From: Flavobacteriales bacterium
GTDB taxonomy: Bacteria; Bacteroidota; Bacteroidia; Flavobacteriales_E; Vicingaceae
Assembly: GCA_020853105.1 (NCBI GenBank)
Contig: JADYZM010000030.1
Coordinates: 62,001-126,000 of the forward strand
Reading direction: 5' to 3'
Length of the DNA: 64,000 bases
In this document: positions 1-8,191 of the stretch, one piece after another
Position numbering within the stretch: position 1 is the first letter of the stretch
Layout of the letters: the number at the start of each line of letters is the position of its first letter
Notes under the pieces: model-generated
Told to the model about the DNA's origin: nothing
The model's database searches: none
The model's input: the letters and a program-made list of their open reading frames with translations, nothing else
Translations under genes and position numbers: made by a program

Positions 1-1467
1 TCGATTCATATTTTATCCGATTTCCAGAAAACCACATCAGATATTGAAAAAATTAATTCTGATACTTCTATTCAAACTTATTTTTTTCTGATACAATCCG
101 AGGCAAGGAATAATCTATATGTTGATTCCTGTTGGTTTGAAAACCCTACACACCTCTTTTTACAGCAAGAAAACTTATTTGTCCGTATTAAAAATAACTC
201 TAACCAAGATTTAGAAAATATTCCTGTTAAGCTTTTTATAAACGATAAATTAGTGGCTCCTTCTAATTTTTCAGTAAAAGCAAACGACCATGTAGAAATT
301 ACAATTCATTACAAAAATCAAGAAAAAGGAATTCAAAACGGTAAAATCGAATTACAAGATTCACCGGTAACTTTAGATGATATTTTTTATTTTTCCTATT
401 CAATAACAGGATATCTCAAGGTTTTAGAAATTACTGAAAAGGACACATTTCCGCAGATTAGAGCAATTTACAACACCGACAGTATTTTTCAATTCAGTAC
501 CTCTTTGGTTGATCAGATTGACTATTCCAGTTTATCCAATTATAATTTGATTGTCCTAAATCAACTCAAACAAATCTCATCTGGTTTGGCTTCAACATTA
601 AAAAATTTTATTGAAAATGGTGGAACTCTCACCATAATACCCGCTTATGAAGTTGACTTTGTTTCGTATAACAGTTTTTTTTCTCAATTGTCAATGTGTC
701 AATTCACAGGAATTGACACCAACAAAATAAAAATTAGCGAAATCAATTACAAACACCCCTTATATTCGTCTGTGTTTGAGGGTAAGCCCAAAGAAGATAT
801 TAATTTACCTACTATTAACACATATTACACCTCATCAAACAGCATATCAACATATAAAAATCCGGTACTTTCTTTAAAAAACAGTAATTCCATTTTAACA
901 GATTACAAAATCAAAAATGGAACTGTATATGTATTGAGCACCAGTCTTGATGAAAAAGCCGGAAACTTTACCAAACACGCCCTCTTTGTTCCTACATTTT
1001 TCAATATGGCATTGTTAAGCCAAACTATCAATCCCCTGTTTTACACAATTGGCAAACAAGAGGTTTTATCATTAAAATCAGTGGGAAACGATGGAACCAT
1101 TAAAATTACCAAACCCAACTTTGAGTTCATTCCTCAAACCAAAAAAGATTTAGATAAAACTATTGTTTTTGTTACTCAAGGTATTACTCTAGCTGGAAAT
1201 TATATATTATCTGAAAACACAATACAATCAGGATTGTCCTATAATTATAATCGTTTGGAGTCTGATTTAACAGTATTTTCTAACGAAGAACTAAGTGATT
1301 TAGCAAAAAACTCAGGCTTTAATGCACATTTAGTTGAATCGCACGAAAATTCAATTAACCATGCTCTTGAAGAACTAAAAAATGGAAAAAGGTTTTGGAA
1401 AATATGTATTATTTTAGCTTTGTTTTTTCTGGCAGTAGAAATTGCTCTTATTAAACATTTTAAATAA
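1..1467 (+). CDS. BatA/VWA-like membrane protein, C-terminal part (5' end outside window)
   Basis: The reading frame is open from base 1, so the gene begins upstream and only its last 488 residues are visible. The visible part looks periplasmic: beta-rich segments, a Rossmann-like stretch with a GGT(L)TIIP strand, and one C-terminal membrane helix (about the last 25 residues, FWKICIILALFFLAVEIALI) ending KHFK. This resembles the large BatA-domain proteins of Bacteroidota, which have two N-terminal membrane helices, a von Willebrand-like domain and a final helix, and which commonly sit just before a dihydroorotase gene. The neighbour agrees: the next gene starts 7 bases after this stop. The family name is inferred from overall look and context; no diagnostic BatA motif lies in the visible part. 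Confidence 0.6.
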   Translation, partial: SIHILSDFQKTTSDIEKINSDTSIQTYFFLIQSEARNNLYVDSCWFENPTHLFLQQENLFVRIKNNSNQDLENIPVKLFINDKLVAPSNFSVKANDHVEITIHYKNQEKGIQNGKIELQDSPVTLDDIFYFSYSITGYLKVLEITEKDTFPQIRAIYNTDSIFQFSTSLVDQIDYSSLSNYNLIVLNQLKQISSGLASTLKNFIENGGTLTIIPAYEVDFVSYNSFFSQLSMCQFTGIDTNKIKISEINYKHPLYSSVFEGKPKEDINLPTINTYYTSSNSISTYKNPVLSLKNSNSILTDYKIKNGTVYVLSTSLDEKAGNFTKHALFVPTFFNMALLSQTINPLFYTIGKQEVLSLKSVGNDGTIKITKPNFEFIPQTKKDLDKTIVFVTQGITLAGNYILSENTIQSGLSYNYNRLESDLTVFSNEELSDLAKNSGFNAHLVESHENSINHALEELKNGKRFWKICIILALFFLAVEIALIKHFK

Positions 1468-1474
1468 AAAAATT

Positions 1475-2743
1475 ATGAATGTACTAATTAAATCTGCAAC
1501 AATAGTTGATGAAAACTCAGTGTTTAACGGAAAAAAGGTTGATATTTTAATTGAAAGAGGAATCATAAAAAAAATTGCCCCTTCAATAAAAAACACAGCA
1601 AAAACTACAGAAATTAAAACCTCTGATTTACATGTTTCCATTGGTTGGTTTGATTTAAGGGCAAATTTTTGTGATCCTGGTTTTGAATACAAAGAAGATT
1701 TAAAATCCGGTTTAAAGGCTGCCTCTAAAGGAGGATTTACCGGTGTTTTGGTGATGCCTACAACCCACCCTACAATTGACTCCAAATCTGGGGTTGAATA
1801 TATCCTAAATAAAACCAAAAACAATATTGTTTCTGCATATCCAGCTGGTGCACTTACAGTTAAATGTGAAGGAAACGACATGTCAGAAATGTATGATATG
1901 CACTTAGCAGGAGCTGTTGCATTTACCGACAACAAAAAATCAATTAAAAACCCAGGCATATTAACCAGAGCCATGTTGTACAACCAAAGTTTTAACGGGC
2001 TGGTTATGAATTTTCCGAACGACGATTATTTGTATAACAACGGTCAAATTAATGAAGGTGTAATGAGCACTCGTTTAGGATTAAAAGGAATTCCTGCAAT
2101 TGCTGAGGAGTTGATGGTTATTCGAGACCTGTTTCTTGCTGAATATTGCAATTCAAAAATTCACTTAACAAATATTTCTACAAAAAAATCGGTACAACTC
2201 ATCAAAGAGGCAAAAGCAAAAGGAATTAAAGTAACAGCAGATACAAATTCATATCATTTATTGTTAGACGAAACCCTATTGGAAAACTTTGACAGCAATT
2301 TAAAGTTGCTTCCTCCATTGCGTACAAAAGAAGACATAAAAGCATTAATTAAAGGACTCAAAGAAGGTACAATTGATGCTGTTTGTTCTGACCATACACC
2401 ACAAGATATTGAGAGTAAACAGTGCGAGTTTGACCATGCAAAATTTGGTATGATAAACCTCCAAAGTTCATTTTCGGTTTTAAATACAGCTTTGAAAAGT
2501 AAACTCAGCCTCAATGAAATAATCACTCTAATATCTAGTAAACCAAGGGATATATTGAATTTGGAAACTCCAAAAATTGAAGTTGGAACACAAGCCAATT
2601 TAACTTTGTTTTGCCCGAATACATCAATAGTATATGAAACAAAAGATTTAGATTCAAAATCTAAAAACTCGGCAATACTTGGAAAAAAACTTATCGGAAA
2701 AGTTATTGGAATAATAAATCAAAACAAATTAGAATTAAACTAA
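1475..2743 (+). CDS. dihydroorotase-like protein, probably non-catalytic
   Basis: A 422-residue amidohydrolase-fold protein of the dihydroorotase family (GFTGVLVMPTTHPT at about 87-100, AVCSDHTPQD at 302-311). Active enzymes bind two metals through HxH after the first strand, two later histidines and an aspartate. Here the GxxDxHxH site reads GWFDLRAN (57-64), so both histidines are lost. The 'HxED' site reads NFPND (179-183) and the 'HVST' site reads NIST (233-236). Only Asp306 of SDHTP is kept. By family knowledge such a protein should not hydrolyse dihydroorotate. Non-catalytic dihydroorotase homologues in other bacteria serve as structural partners of aspartate transcarbamoylase. ATG 1475 is preferred over the in-frame TTG at 1442, which lies inside the upstream gene. 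The 3' end converges on the exonuclease gene with a 6-base gap. Confidence 0.85.
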   Translation: MNVLIKSATIVDENSVFNGKKVDILIERGIIKKIAPSIKNTAKTTEIKTSDLHVSIGWFDLRANFCDPGFEYKEDLKSGLKAASKGGFTGVLVMPTTHPTIDSKSGVEYILNKTKNNIVSAYPAGALTVKCEGNDMSEMYDMHLAGAVAFTDNKKSIKNPGILTRAMLYNQSFNGLVMNFPNDDYLYNNGQINEGVMSTRLGLKGIPAIAEELMVIRDLFLAEYCNSKIHLTNISTKKSVQLIKEAKAKGIKVTADTNSYHLLLDETLLENFDSNLKLLPPLRTKEDIKALIKGLKEGTIDAVCSDHTPQDIESKQCEFDHAKFGMINLQSSFSVLNTALKSKLSLNEIITLISSKPRDILNLETPKIEVGTQANLTLFCPNTSIVYETKDLDSKSKNSAILGKKLIGKVIGIINQNKLELN

Positions 2744-2749
2744 TCTGCT

Positions 2750-3301
2750 TTACAACAATTTAATTTGATTCGTATCAACTTTGGGGCGTGGAATTAATCT
2801 GCCCGTTTTATCAGTTCTCATAAGTATTTCAAATAATTTTACTGTTGCTAACGCATCACCAGAAGCCCTATGTCTTGTTTCGATATCGATTCCGATTTCT
2901 GAACATAAATTTCCTAAGCTATAAGACTCCTTATTCGGCAACAACTCTCTACTTAATTTAACTGTACAGAGTTTATTTCGTTTGTATTCAAACCCGAGCG
3001 AGCGAAACTCAGCTTGAATAAACCCATAATCAAAATCAACATTATGGGCTACAAAAATACAGCCTCTGGTAATATTGACTATACGTTTGGCTACTTCAAA
3101 GAATTTAGGAGCAGTAGCTACCATTTCATCATCAATGCCGGTAAGCTTTTTAACATACCAGTCAATTTTAATTTCGGGATTTATTAAAGTTAAAAATTCA
3201 TCAACAATTTTATTTCCGTCGTGTCGATAAATCGCAATTTCAGTAATTTTTCCGGAATTGTAATTTCCTCCTGTAGTTTCTATATCAATTATGGCATACA
3301 C
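2750..3301 (-). CDS. DnaQ-family 3'-5' exonuclease
   Basis: A 183-residue DEDD exonuclease domain. ExoI is DIETTGG with Asp6 and Glu8, ExoII is AHNVDFDYGF with Asp91, and ExoIII is HRASGDA with His144 and Asp149, so all four acidic metal ligands and the catalytic histidine of the DEDDh class are present. It should degrade DNA or RNA 3' ends, either in proofreading or repair. Most close relatives in Bacteroidota that I know carry a GIY-YIG (UvrC-like) nuclease domain after this one and are about 450 residues long. Here the protein ends about 35 residues after ExoIII, so this is the exonuclease domain alone. A TAGTTTTG promoter element ends 5 bases before the ATG, which suggests a leaderless mRNA. 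Confidence 0.85.
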   Translation of the reverse strand: MYAIIDIETTGGNYNSGKITEIAIYRHDGNKIVDEFLTLINPEIKIDWYVKKLTGIDDEMVATAPKFFEVAKRIVNITRGCIFVAHNVDFDYGFIQAEFRSLGFEYKRNKLCTVKLSRELLPNKESYSLGNLCSEIGIDIETRHRASGDALATVKLFEILMRTDKTGRLIPRPKVDTNQIKLL

Positions 3302-3306
3302 TGTGG

Positions 3307-3314
3307 CAAAACTA
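3307..3314 (-). promoter_or_regulatory. -7 promoter element (TAGTTTTG) of the exonuclease gene
   Basis: Exact match to the Bacteroidota -7 consensus TAnnTTTG on the minus strand. Only 5 bases separate it from the ATG at 3301, so transcription should begin at or next to the start codon. Confidence 0.55.
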
Positions 3315-3432
3315 ATTATTTATTTTTTTTATACCCGTAAACGTTAATGGTAAAAGCTTTGGACTATTTATTAAGAATTTAAGAATGGGAAAATTTGTTG
3401 ACCAATTAGAAAACTAATTTCTGGAGAATTTT

Positions 3433-3831
3433 TCAAAGAAAACGATTGTGAAATTTATTTTTTAGACGAATATCGCACAATTTGGAAACCTTGATTCTGT
3501 GGCGATTCTTAGCAACAACATCATATACAATATCGCGAATGGGAAGTGGAATAAATTTTAATAACCATGAAATTTTCCATAGTCCGGGCAATTGTTGTAA
3601 AATCTCTATGATTGCCGAGGATTTAACAAAACAACTATTTTTTTTTAGAAGTACAATCGAATCGAAAGTTTCTTTCAAAAAATTAGATGATAAAAGTTGA
3701 TTTGCCGCTTCAGATTGAAGTGATGAAAATAAAAACACCCCAGACTTATCTCTTTTTATGATAAACCATACCCAAAAATTGCAAAAGCCACAATCTCCAT
3801 CAAAGAAAAGTATTTGTTTATTAGAATTCAT
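3433..3831 (-). CDS. DCC-family (DUF393) thiol-disulfide oxidoreductase-like protein
   Basis: A 132-residue protein with the family-defining N-terminal motif [10 protein letters not shown]: Asp13-Cys14 and Cys17 form DCxxC. This family has a predicted thioredoxin-like fold and is thought to carry out thiol-disulfide exchange, but its substrates are unknown. The rest contains the usual hydrophobic helices ([25 protein letters not shown]) and the late Asn-Arg-His cluster near residues 109-111. It has no signal peptide, so it probably acts in the cytoplasm. It is transcribed divergently from hemB; the two start codons are 93 bases apart. Confidence 0.85.
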   Translation of the reverse strand: MNSNKQILFFDGDCGFCNFWVWFIIKRDKSGVFLFSSLQSEAANQLLSSNFLKETFDSIVLLKKNSCFVKSSAIIEILQQLPGLWKISWLLKFIPLPIRDIVYDVVAKNRHRIKVSKLCDIRLKNKFHNRFL

Positions 3832-3899
3832 CCCTCAAAATTCAGCACAATTTTTAATATTTCATTACCAAACCAAGTGAAAAACCTAACGAACAAACG

Positions 3900-3907
3900 T
3901 ATATTTG
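3900..3907 (+). promoter_or_regulatory. -7 promoter element (TATATTTG) of the hem operon
   Basis: Exact TAnnTTTG match 17 bases before the hemB ATG at 3925. It lies downstream of the alternative ORF start at 3814, which supports the shorter HemB start. Confidence 0.6.
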
Positions 3908-3924
3908 CAAACAAAAAAAATCAC

Positions 3925-4896
3925 ATGGAGGAAGGCTTAAGAGCATATAGGAAAACCGAAGAAATCAGAAAAAAAAACAGAGAAACTACGCTCAAAACCT
4001 CAGATTTTATTTATCCCATTTTTATTGAAGAAGGAAATAATATCAAAAAAGAAATAGTCTCAATGCCCGGCATATACAGGTTTTCACTCGATCAAGTTGA
4101 TGCAGAATTAAAAGAAGTCGTAGAATTAGAAATTCCCTCAATAATTCTTTTTGGAATACCGAAACACAAAGATGAGGAAGGTTCCGAAAGTTGGAATGAA
4201 AATGGTATTATTCAACGGTCCATTAAACATATCAAAAAGAACTTTCCTACACTAAAAGTTATTGCAGATGTTTGTTTTTGTGAATATACAAATCATGGAC
4301 ATTGTGGAGTTTTAAAAAACAATGATGTTGACAATACACTCACTTTAATAAACCTAAGAAAACAGGTTTTAGCACAAGCAAAAGCAGGGGTTGATATGGT
4401 TGCCCCTTCGGGTATGATGGATTTTGCTGTTAGAGAAATACGGGAAGAATTAGATAAAAATGGGTTTCAACACATTCCAATAATGGGATATTCTGTTAAA
4501 TATGCCTCTGCATATTACGGTCCATTTAGAGATGCCGCAGACTCAACACCAAGTTTCGGAGATAGAAAAACCTATCAAATGGATACTGCGAACAGAATGG
4601 AAGCCATTAAAGAATCTCAAGCTGATTTAAATGAAGGTGCTGCAATTTTAATGGTAAAACCGGCTCTATCCTATCTCGATATTATTCGGGATTTAAAAAA
4701 TAAATTTTCTGTTCCAATAGCTGCTTATAACGTTAGCGGCGAATATGCAATGATTAAAGCTGCCGGAAAAAACGGTTGGATAGATGAATCCAAAGTAATG
4801 ATGGAAACACTCCTTTCAATCAAAAGAGCAGGTGCAGATTTTATCTTAACCTATTTTGCCAAAGAAGCAGCCAAACAACTAAGAAATAATCAGTAA
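3925..4896 (+). CDS. hemB: porphobilinogen synthase (delta-aminolevulinic acid dehydratase)
   Basis: A 323-residue enzyme of normal family length that condenses two 5-aminolevulinate molecules to porphobilinogen, the second common step of tetrapyrrole synthesis. The zinc cysteines are Cys117, Cys119 and Cys127 ([14 protein letters not shown]), so this is the zinc-cysteine rather than the Asp/Mg type. The two Schiff-base lysines are Lys192 ([16 protein letters not shown]) and Lys245 ([10 protein letters not shown]). The in-frame ATG at 3814 would add 37 residues absent from the family and lies upstream of the promoter element, so ATG 3925 is chosen. It is the first gene of a hemB-hemL-hemE run; hemL begins 15 bases downstream. 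Confidence 0.97.
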   Translation: MEEGLRAYRKTEEIRKKNRETTLKTSDFIYPIFIEEGNNIKKEIVSMPGIYRFSLDQVDAELKEVVELEIPSIILFGIPKHKDEEGSESWNENGIIQRSIKHIKKNFPTLKVIADVCFCEYTNHGHCGVLKNNDVDNTLTLINLRKQVLAQAKAGVDMVAPSGMMDFAVREIREELDKNGFQHIPIMGYSVKYASAYYGPFRDAADSTPSFGDRKTYQMDTANRMEAIKESQADLNEGAAILMVKPALSYLDIIRDLKNKFSVPIAAYNVSGEYAMIKAAGKNGWIDESKVMMETLLSIKRAGADFILTYFAKEAAKQLRNNQ

Positions 4897-4911
4897 AAAA
4901 TTGTAAAATCA

Positions 4912-6201
4912 ATGAAAAGTTATAACAAATCACAAGAATTATATTCAAAGGGGCTCACTCACATGGTGGGGTCGGTAAATTCACCGGTTAGAGCATTCAA
5001 ATCGGTTGGAGGCAATCCACTTTTTATCAAAAACGCAAAAGGCTCTAAAATTTATGACGTTGATGGTAATGAATATATTGATTTGGTACTTTCTTATGGA
5101 CCGATGATACTTGGTCATGGCAATGATAAAGTAATCGAAGCCGTTACAAAACAAGTATATCAAGGATTTAGCTTTGGAGCGAGCACTGAAAATGAAATTA
5201 TTTTATCCGAATTGATTTGTAGTGTTTTCAATGGAATGGATAAAATTCGTTTTGTAAATTCCGGGACTGAGGCTACCATGAGTGCAATACGTTTAGCCAG
5301 AGCCTTTACCGGAAAAAACAAAATAATTAAGTTTTCGGGCTGCTATCACGGACATGGCGATTCATTATTGGTAGCAGCAGGGTCAGGAATGGTAACATAT
5401 AGTTTGCCCGGAAGTGCAGGAGTTCCAGAAAATGCTGTAAAAGATACACTCATTGCTGAATATAACAACATTGAGAGTGTTAAAACCCATTTGTCAAAAC
5501 ATGATGATATTGCTGCTGTATTTATTGAGCCTGTAGCCGGAAATATGGGAGTTGTGATTCCTTCAGATACTTTTATTAAGGAACTTAGAAAAATAACCCA
5601 TGAAGCCGGAGTTTTATTGGTTGTTGATGAAGTAATGACAGGATTTCGTTCAAAATTCGGAGGTGCACAAGACATACTTGGAATTCAGGCGGATATTACC
5701 TGTTTGGGAAAAGTAATTGGCGGCGGGTTTCCTGTTGGAGCTTATGGTGCAAGAAGTGAAATAATGAATCTTGTTTCTCCATTGGGAAATATGTATCAAG
5801 CAGGTACTTTATCCGGAAATCCTGTTGCAATGGCTGCAGGAATAGCCACTTTAACAGAACTCTGCGAACAAAACCCATATCAGAAATTCAACACTCAAGC
5901 AGAACAACTTGAAAAAATAATGCTTGATTCGGCAAGAGAAAACAATATAGAAATAACGGTGAATCGTTTTGGCTCGATGATAAATCCGTTTTTTAGCAAA
6001 AAAACAGTTACCAACTTTTCAGATGCTCAAGAATGCGACACCTCACAATTTACTTCTTTTTTTTGGAGCCTTCTTGAAAACGGAATTTACATTCCGCCTT
6101 CTCAATTTGAAGCTTGGTTTTTATCAACTACCATTTCTGATGACGACATGAATATATTGGAAAATGGAATCAGAAAAGCAATGAAATCTATCCGAAAATA
6201 A
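4912..6201 (+). CDS. hemL: glutamate-1-semialdehyde 2,1-aminomutase
   Basis: A 429-residue class III aminotransferase-fold enzyme that converts glutamate-1-semialdehyde to 5-aminolevulinate in the C5 pathway. The PLP lysine is Lys267 in CLGKVIGGGFPVGAYG. Other family marks are SVNSPVRAF (21-29), FVNSGTEATMSAIRLAR (114-130), CYHGHGD (144-150) and VVDEVMTGFR (237-246). The SVNSPVR and GAYGA segments separate it from ornithine and acetylornithine aminotransferases. It sits between hemB and hemE with gaps of 15 and 13 bases, as one operon. Its presence shows the organism makes 5-aminolevulinate from glutamyl-tRNA rather than from glycine. Confidence 0.97.
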   Translation: MKSYNKSQELYSKGLTHMVGSVNSPVRAFKSVGGNPLFIKNAKGSKIYDVDGNEYIDLVLSYGPMILGHGNDKVIEAVTKQVYQGFSFGASTENEIILSELICSVFNGMDKIRFVNSGTEATMSAIRLARAFTGKNKIIKFSGCYHGHGDSLLVAAGSGMVTYSLPGSAGVPENAVKDTLIAEYNNIESVKTHLSKHDDIAAVFIEPVAGNMGVVIPSDTFIKELRKITHEAGVLLVVDEVMTGFRSKFGGAQDILGIQADITCLGKVIGGGFPVGAYGARSEIMNLVSPLGNMYQAGTLSGNPVAMAAGIATLTELCEQNPYQKFNTQAEQLEKIMLDSARENNIEITVNRFGSMINPFFSKKTVTNFSDAQECDTSQFTSFFWSLLENGIYIPPSQFEAWFLSTTISDDDMNILENGIRKAMKSIRK

Positions 6202-6214
6202 TTATAAAAAAACA

Positions 6215-7252
6215 ATGAAACAGTTCAACGACAACTTTTTGAAAGCATGTAGAAGAGAAAAAACTCCATATACTCCGCTTTGGCTAGCCCGCCAAGCCGG
6301 AAGATATCAAAAAGAATACATGAAAATAAAGGAAAAATATAGCATCATTGAAATTAGTACCATTCCTGAAGTTAGTGCAGAAGTAACTCTACTTCCAATC
6401 AATCAATTTGAACTGGATTCAGCAATTATTTTCTCAGATATACTAATTCCTCTTGGTCCTATGGGAATTAGCTTTGAATACAAAAAAGGCTACGGACCTC
6501 ATATCCACAACCCAATTAAAACAGTTGCTGATGTTGAAAAACTAAAAATTATTGACCCTGCAACAGATATGTGGTACACAGGTAAAGCTCTGTCTATCCT
6601 TAAAAAGGAATTAACAGTTCCATGTATTGGTTTTGTTGGTGCTCCATTTACATTAGCCAGTTATATGATTGAAGGTGGTCCTTCTAAAAATTACGAAAAA
6701 ATGAAAGCCTTTATGTATAATCAACCCCGCTCATGGCATTTGCTTATGGATAAACTGGCAACAGTTATGGCAAATTATTTAAATTTTCAGATTGAAAGCG
6801 GTGCAATGGCAGTTCAAATTTTCGACAGTTGGGTTGGAGTTTTGGATATTGATGATTACAATAAATACGTATATCATCATGTTGAAAAAATGATTCAAAT
6901 TGTGAAATCAAAATATCCAAAAGTACCTGTTATTTCAATGGGAGTGAATTCTGCACATCTTATACCAAGTCTAAGAAAAGCAAACCCTGATGTTATAGCA
7001 CTAGACTGGCGAACAGATATGGCAAAAACATGGAAAGACCTCAACTATGAAGTAGCTATTCAAGGAAATTTAGACCCAACAGCTTTATTTGCAGATTGGA
7101 GTATCATTGAAGCCAAAACAAAAAAAATTCTGGATTCATTAAAAGGAACACCTGGACATATTTTTAATTTGGGGCATGGAATATTACCAGGAACTCCGGT
7201 AGAAAATGTTAAACAACTTTGCAAGTTTGTTCATGATTACACTAGAATTTAA
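6215..7252 (+). CDS. hemE: uroporphyrinogen decarboxylase
   Basis: A 345-residue enzyme that removes four carboxyl groups from uroporphyrinogen III to give coproporphyrinogen III. The substrate-binding N-terminal motif PLWLARQAGRY (21-31) contains Arg26 and Arg30, and IIFSDILIPL (71-80) contains the catalytic Asp75. GFVGAPFTLASYMIEGG and HGILPGTPVENV near the C terminus are also typical. It follows hemL by 13 bases and is the last haem gene in the operon. hemC, hemD and the later steps are not in the window. Confidence 0.97.
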   Translation: MKQFNDNFLKACRREKTPYTPLWLARQAGRYQKEYMKIKEKYSIIEISTIPEVSAEVTLLPINQFELDSAIIFSDILIPLGPMGISFEYKKGYGPHIHNPIKTVADVEKLKIIDPATDMWYTGKALSILKKELTVPCIGFVGAPFTLASYMIEGGPSKNYEKMKAFMYNQPRSWHLLMDKLATVMANYLNFQIESGAMAVQIFDSWVGVLDIDDYNKYVYHHVEKMIQIVKSKYPKVPVISMGVNSAHLIPSLRKANPDVIALDWRTDMAKTWKDLNYEVAIQGNLDPTALFADWSIIEAKTKKILDSLKGTPGHIFNLGHGILPGTPVENVKQLCKFVHDYTRI

Positions 7253-7292
7253 CAATCAATAAATAATTTTCTTCCTCAACATCTATTTTTTA

Positions 7293-7300
7293 TATTTTTG
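7293..7300 (+). promoter_or_regulatory. -7 promoter element (TATTTTTG) before the ChaN-like gene
   Basis: Exact TAnnTTTG match in the 71-base gap after hemE, 23 bases before the ATG at 7324. The gene can therefore be transcribed separately from the hem operon. Confidence 0.55.
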
Positions 7301-7323
7301 TAACCGAACTATATTAATTCCAA

Positions 7324-8184
7324 ATGAAATTCAAAACATTATTCTTGACCGTATTTGCCCTCATTTTACTCTCTTTTTGTCCCGATAAAAAAGCGTATCA
7401 AATATTTGACGAAAAAGGAAAAAAATCAGATTTTAAAGATCTTTTGAAACAAGCTGAGAAAGCGGAAATAATTTTATTTGGCGAACTTCATAATAACCCA
7501 ATTATTCATTGGCTACAACTTGAATTCACAAAAGATGTTTTTTTCAATATAAACGATAATTTGGTTTTAGGCGCAGAAATGTTTGAGTCTGATAATCAAC
7601 TGATTATAAATGAGTATTTGGGTGGTCATTATAACTACGAAATCTTCAAGAAAGAAGCTAAAGTTTGGCCCAACAATACCACAGATTATTTACCACTGCT
7701 TGATTTTGCCCTAGCCAATCAACTGCCGTTTATAGCAACAAACATTCCCAGACGCTATGCCAATATGGTTTATAAAAACGGGTTTACAGCGTTTAATAAT
7801 ATTTCAGACGAAGCAAAAAGATTTATTGCTCCATTACCAATAGCTTATGATGAGAAATTACCCGGATACGTAAGTATTAAACAAACTGCCGGTGGGCATG
7901 GTGGTGATAATTTACCAAAATCACAAGCTACAAAAGATGCCACAATGGCTCATTTTATTATCAAAAATTGGAAACAAGGAGCTACATTTATTCACTACAA
8001 TGGCACCTATCATTCCAAAAATTTTGAAGGAATAGTTTGGTATTTAAAAAGGTTAAACCCTGAACTAAAAGTTATGACTATCAATTGTGTTGAGCAAGAT
8101 AAAATTGAGGAACTGGATAAAGAGCACGAAGGGTCTGCACATTTCATAGTAGCAACTCCGCAAACTATGACTAAAACTCACTAA
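7324..8184 (+). CDS. ChaN-like haem-binding protein (Cofac_haem_bdg family)
   Basis: A 286-residue exported protein. The first 18 residues form a hydrophobic signal; Cys19 follows LLSF, which resembles a lipobox but has Phe at -1, so lipidation is uncertain. The mature part begins the ChaN fold with IILFGELHNNPIIHWLQLEF, where relatives carry GE.H.N, followed by GAEMFESDNQ, PFIATNIPRRYANMV and a His-Gly-Gly segment. ChaN-family proteins bind stacked haems in the periplasm or outer membrane and are linked to iron supply. Its place directly after three haem-synthesis genes supports a haem-related role. The 3' end converges on the ABC-F gene with a 7-base gap. Confidence 0.82.
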   Translation: MKFKTLFLTVFALILLSFCPDKKAYQIFDEKGKKSDFKDLLKQAEKAEIILFGELHNNPIIHWLQLEFTKDVFFNINDNLVLGAEMFESDNQLIINEYLGGHYNYEIFKKEAKVWPNNTTDYLPLLDFALANQLPFIATNIPRRYANMVYKNGFTAFNNISDEAKRFIAPLPIAYDEKLPGYVSIKQTAGGHGGDNLPKSQATKDATMAHFIIKNWKQGATFIHYNGTYHSKNFEGIVWYLKRLNPELKVMTINCVEQDKIEELDKEHEGSAHFIVATPQTMTKTH

Positions 8185-8191
8185 TCTGAAT

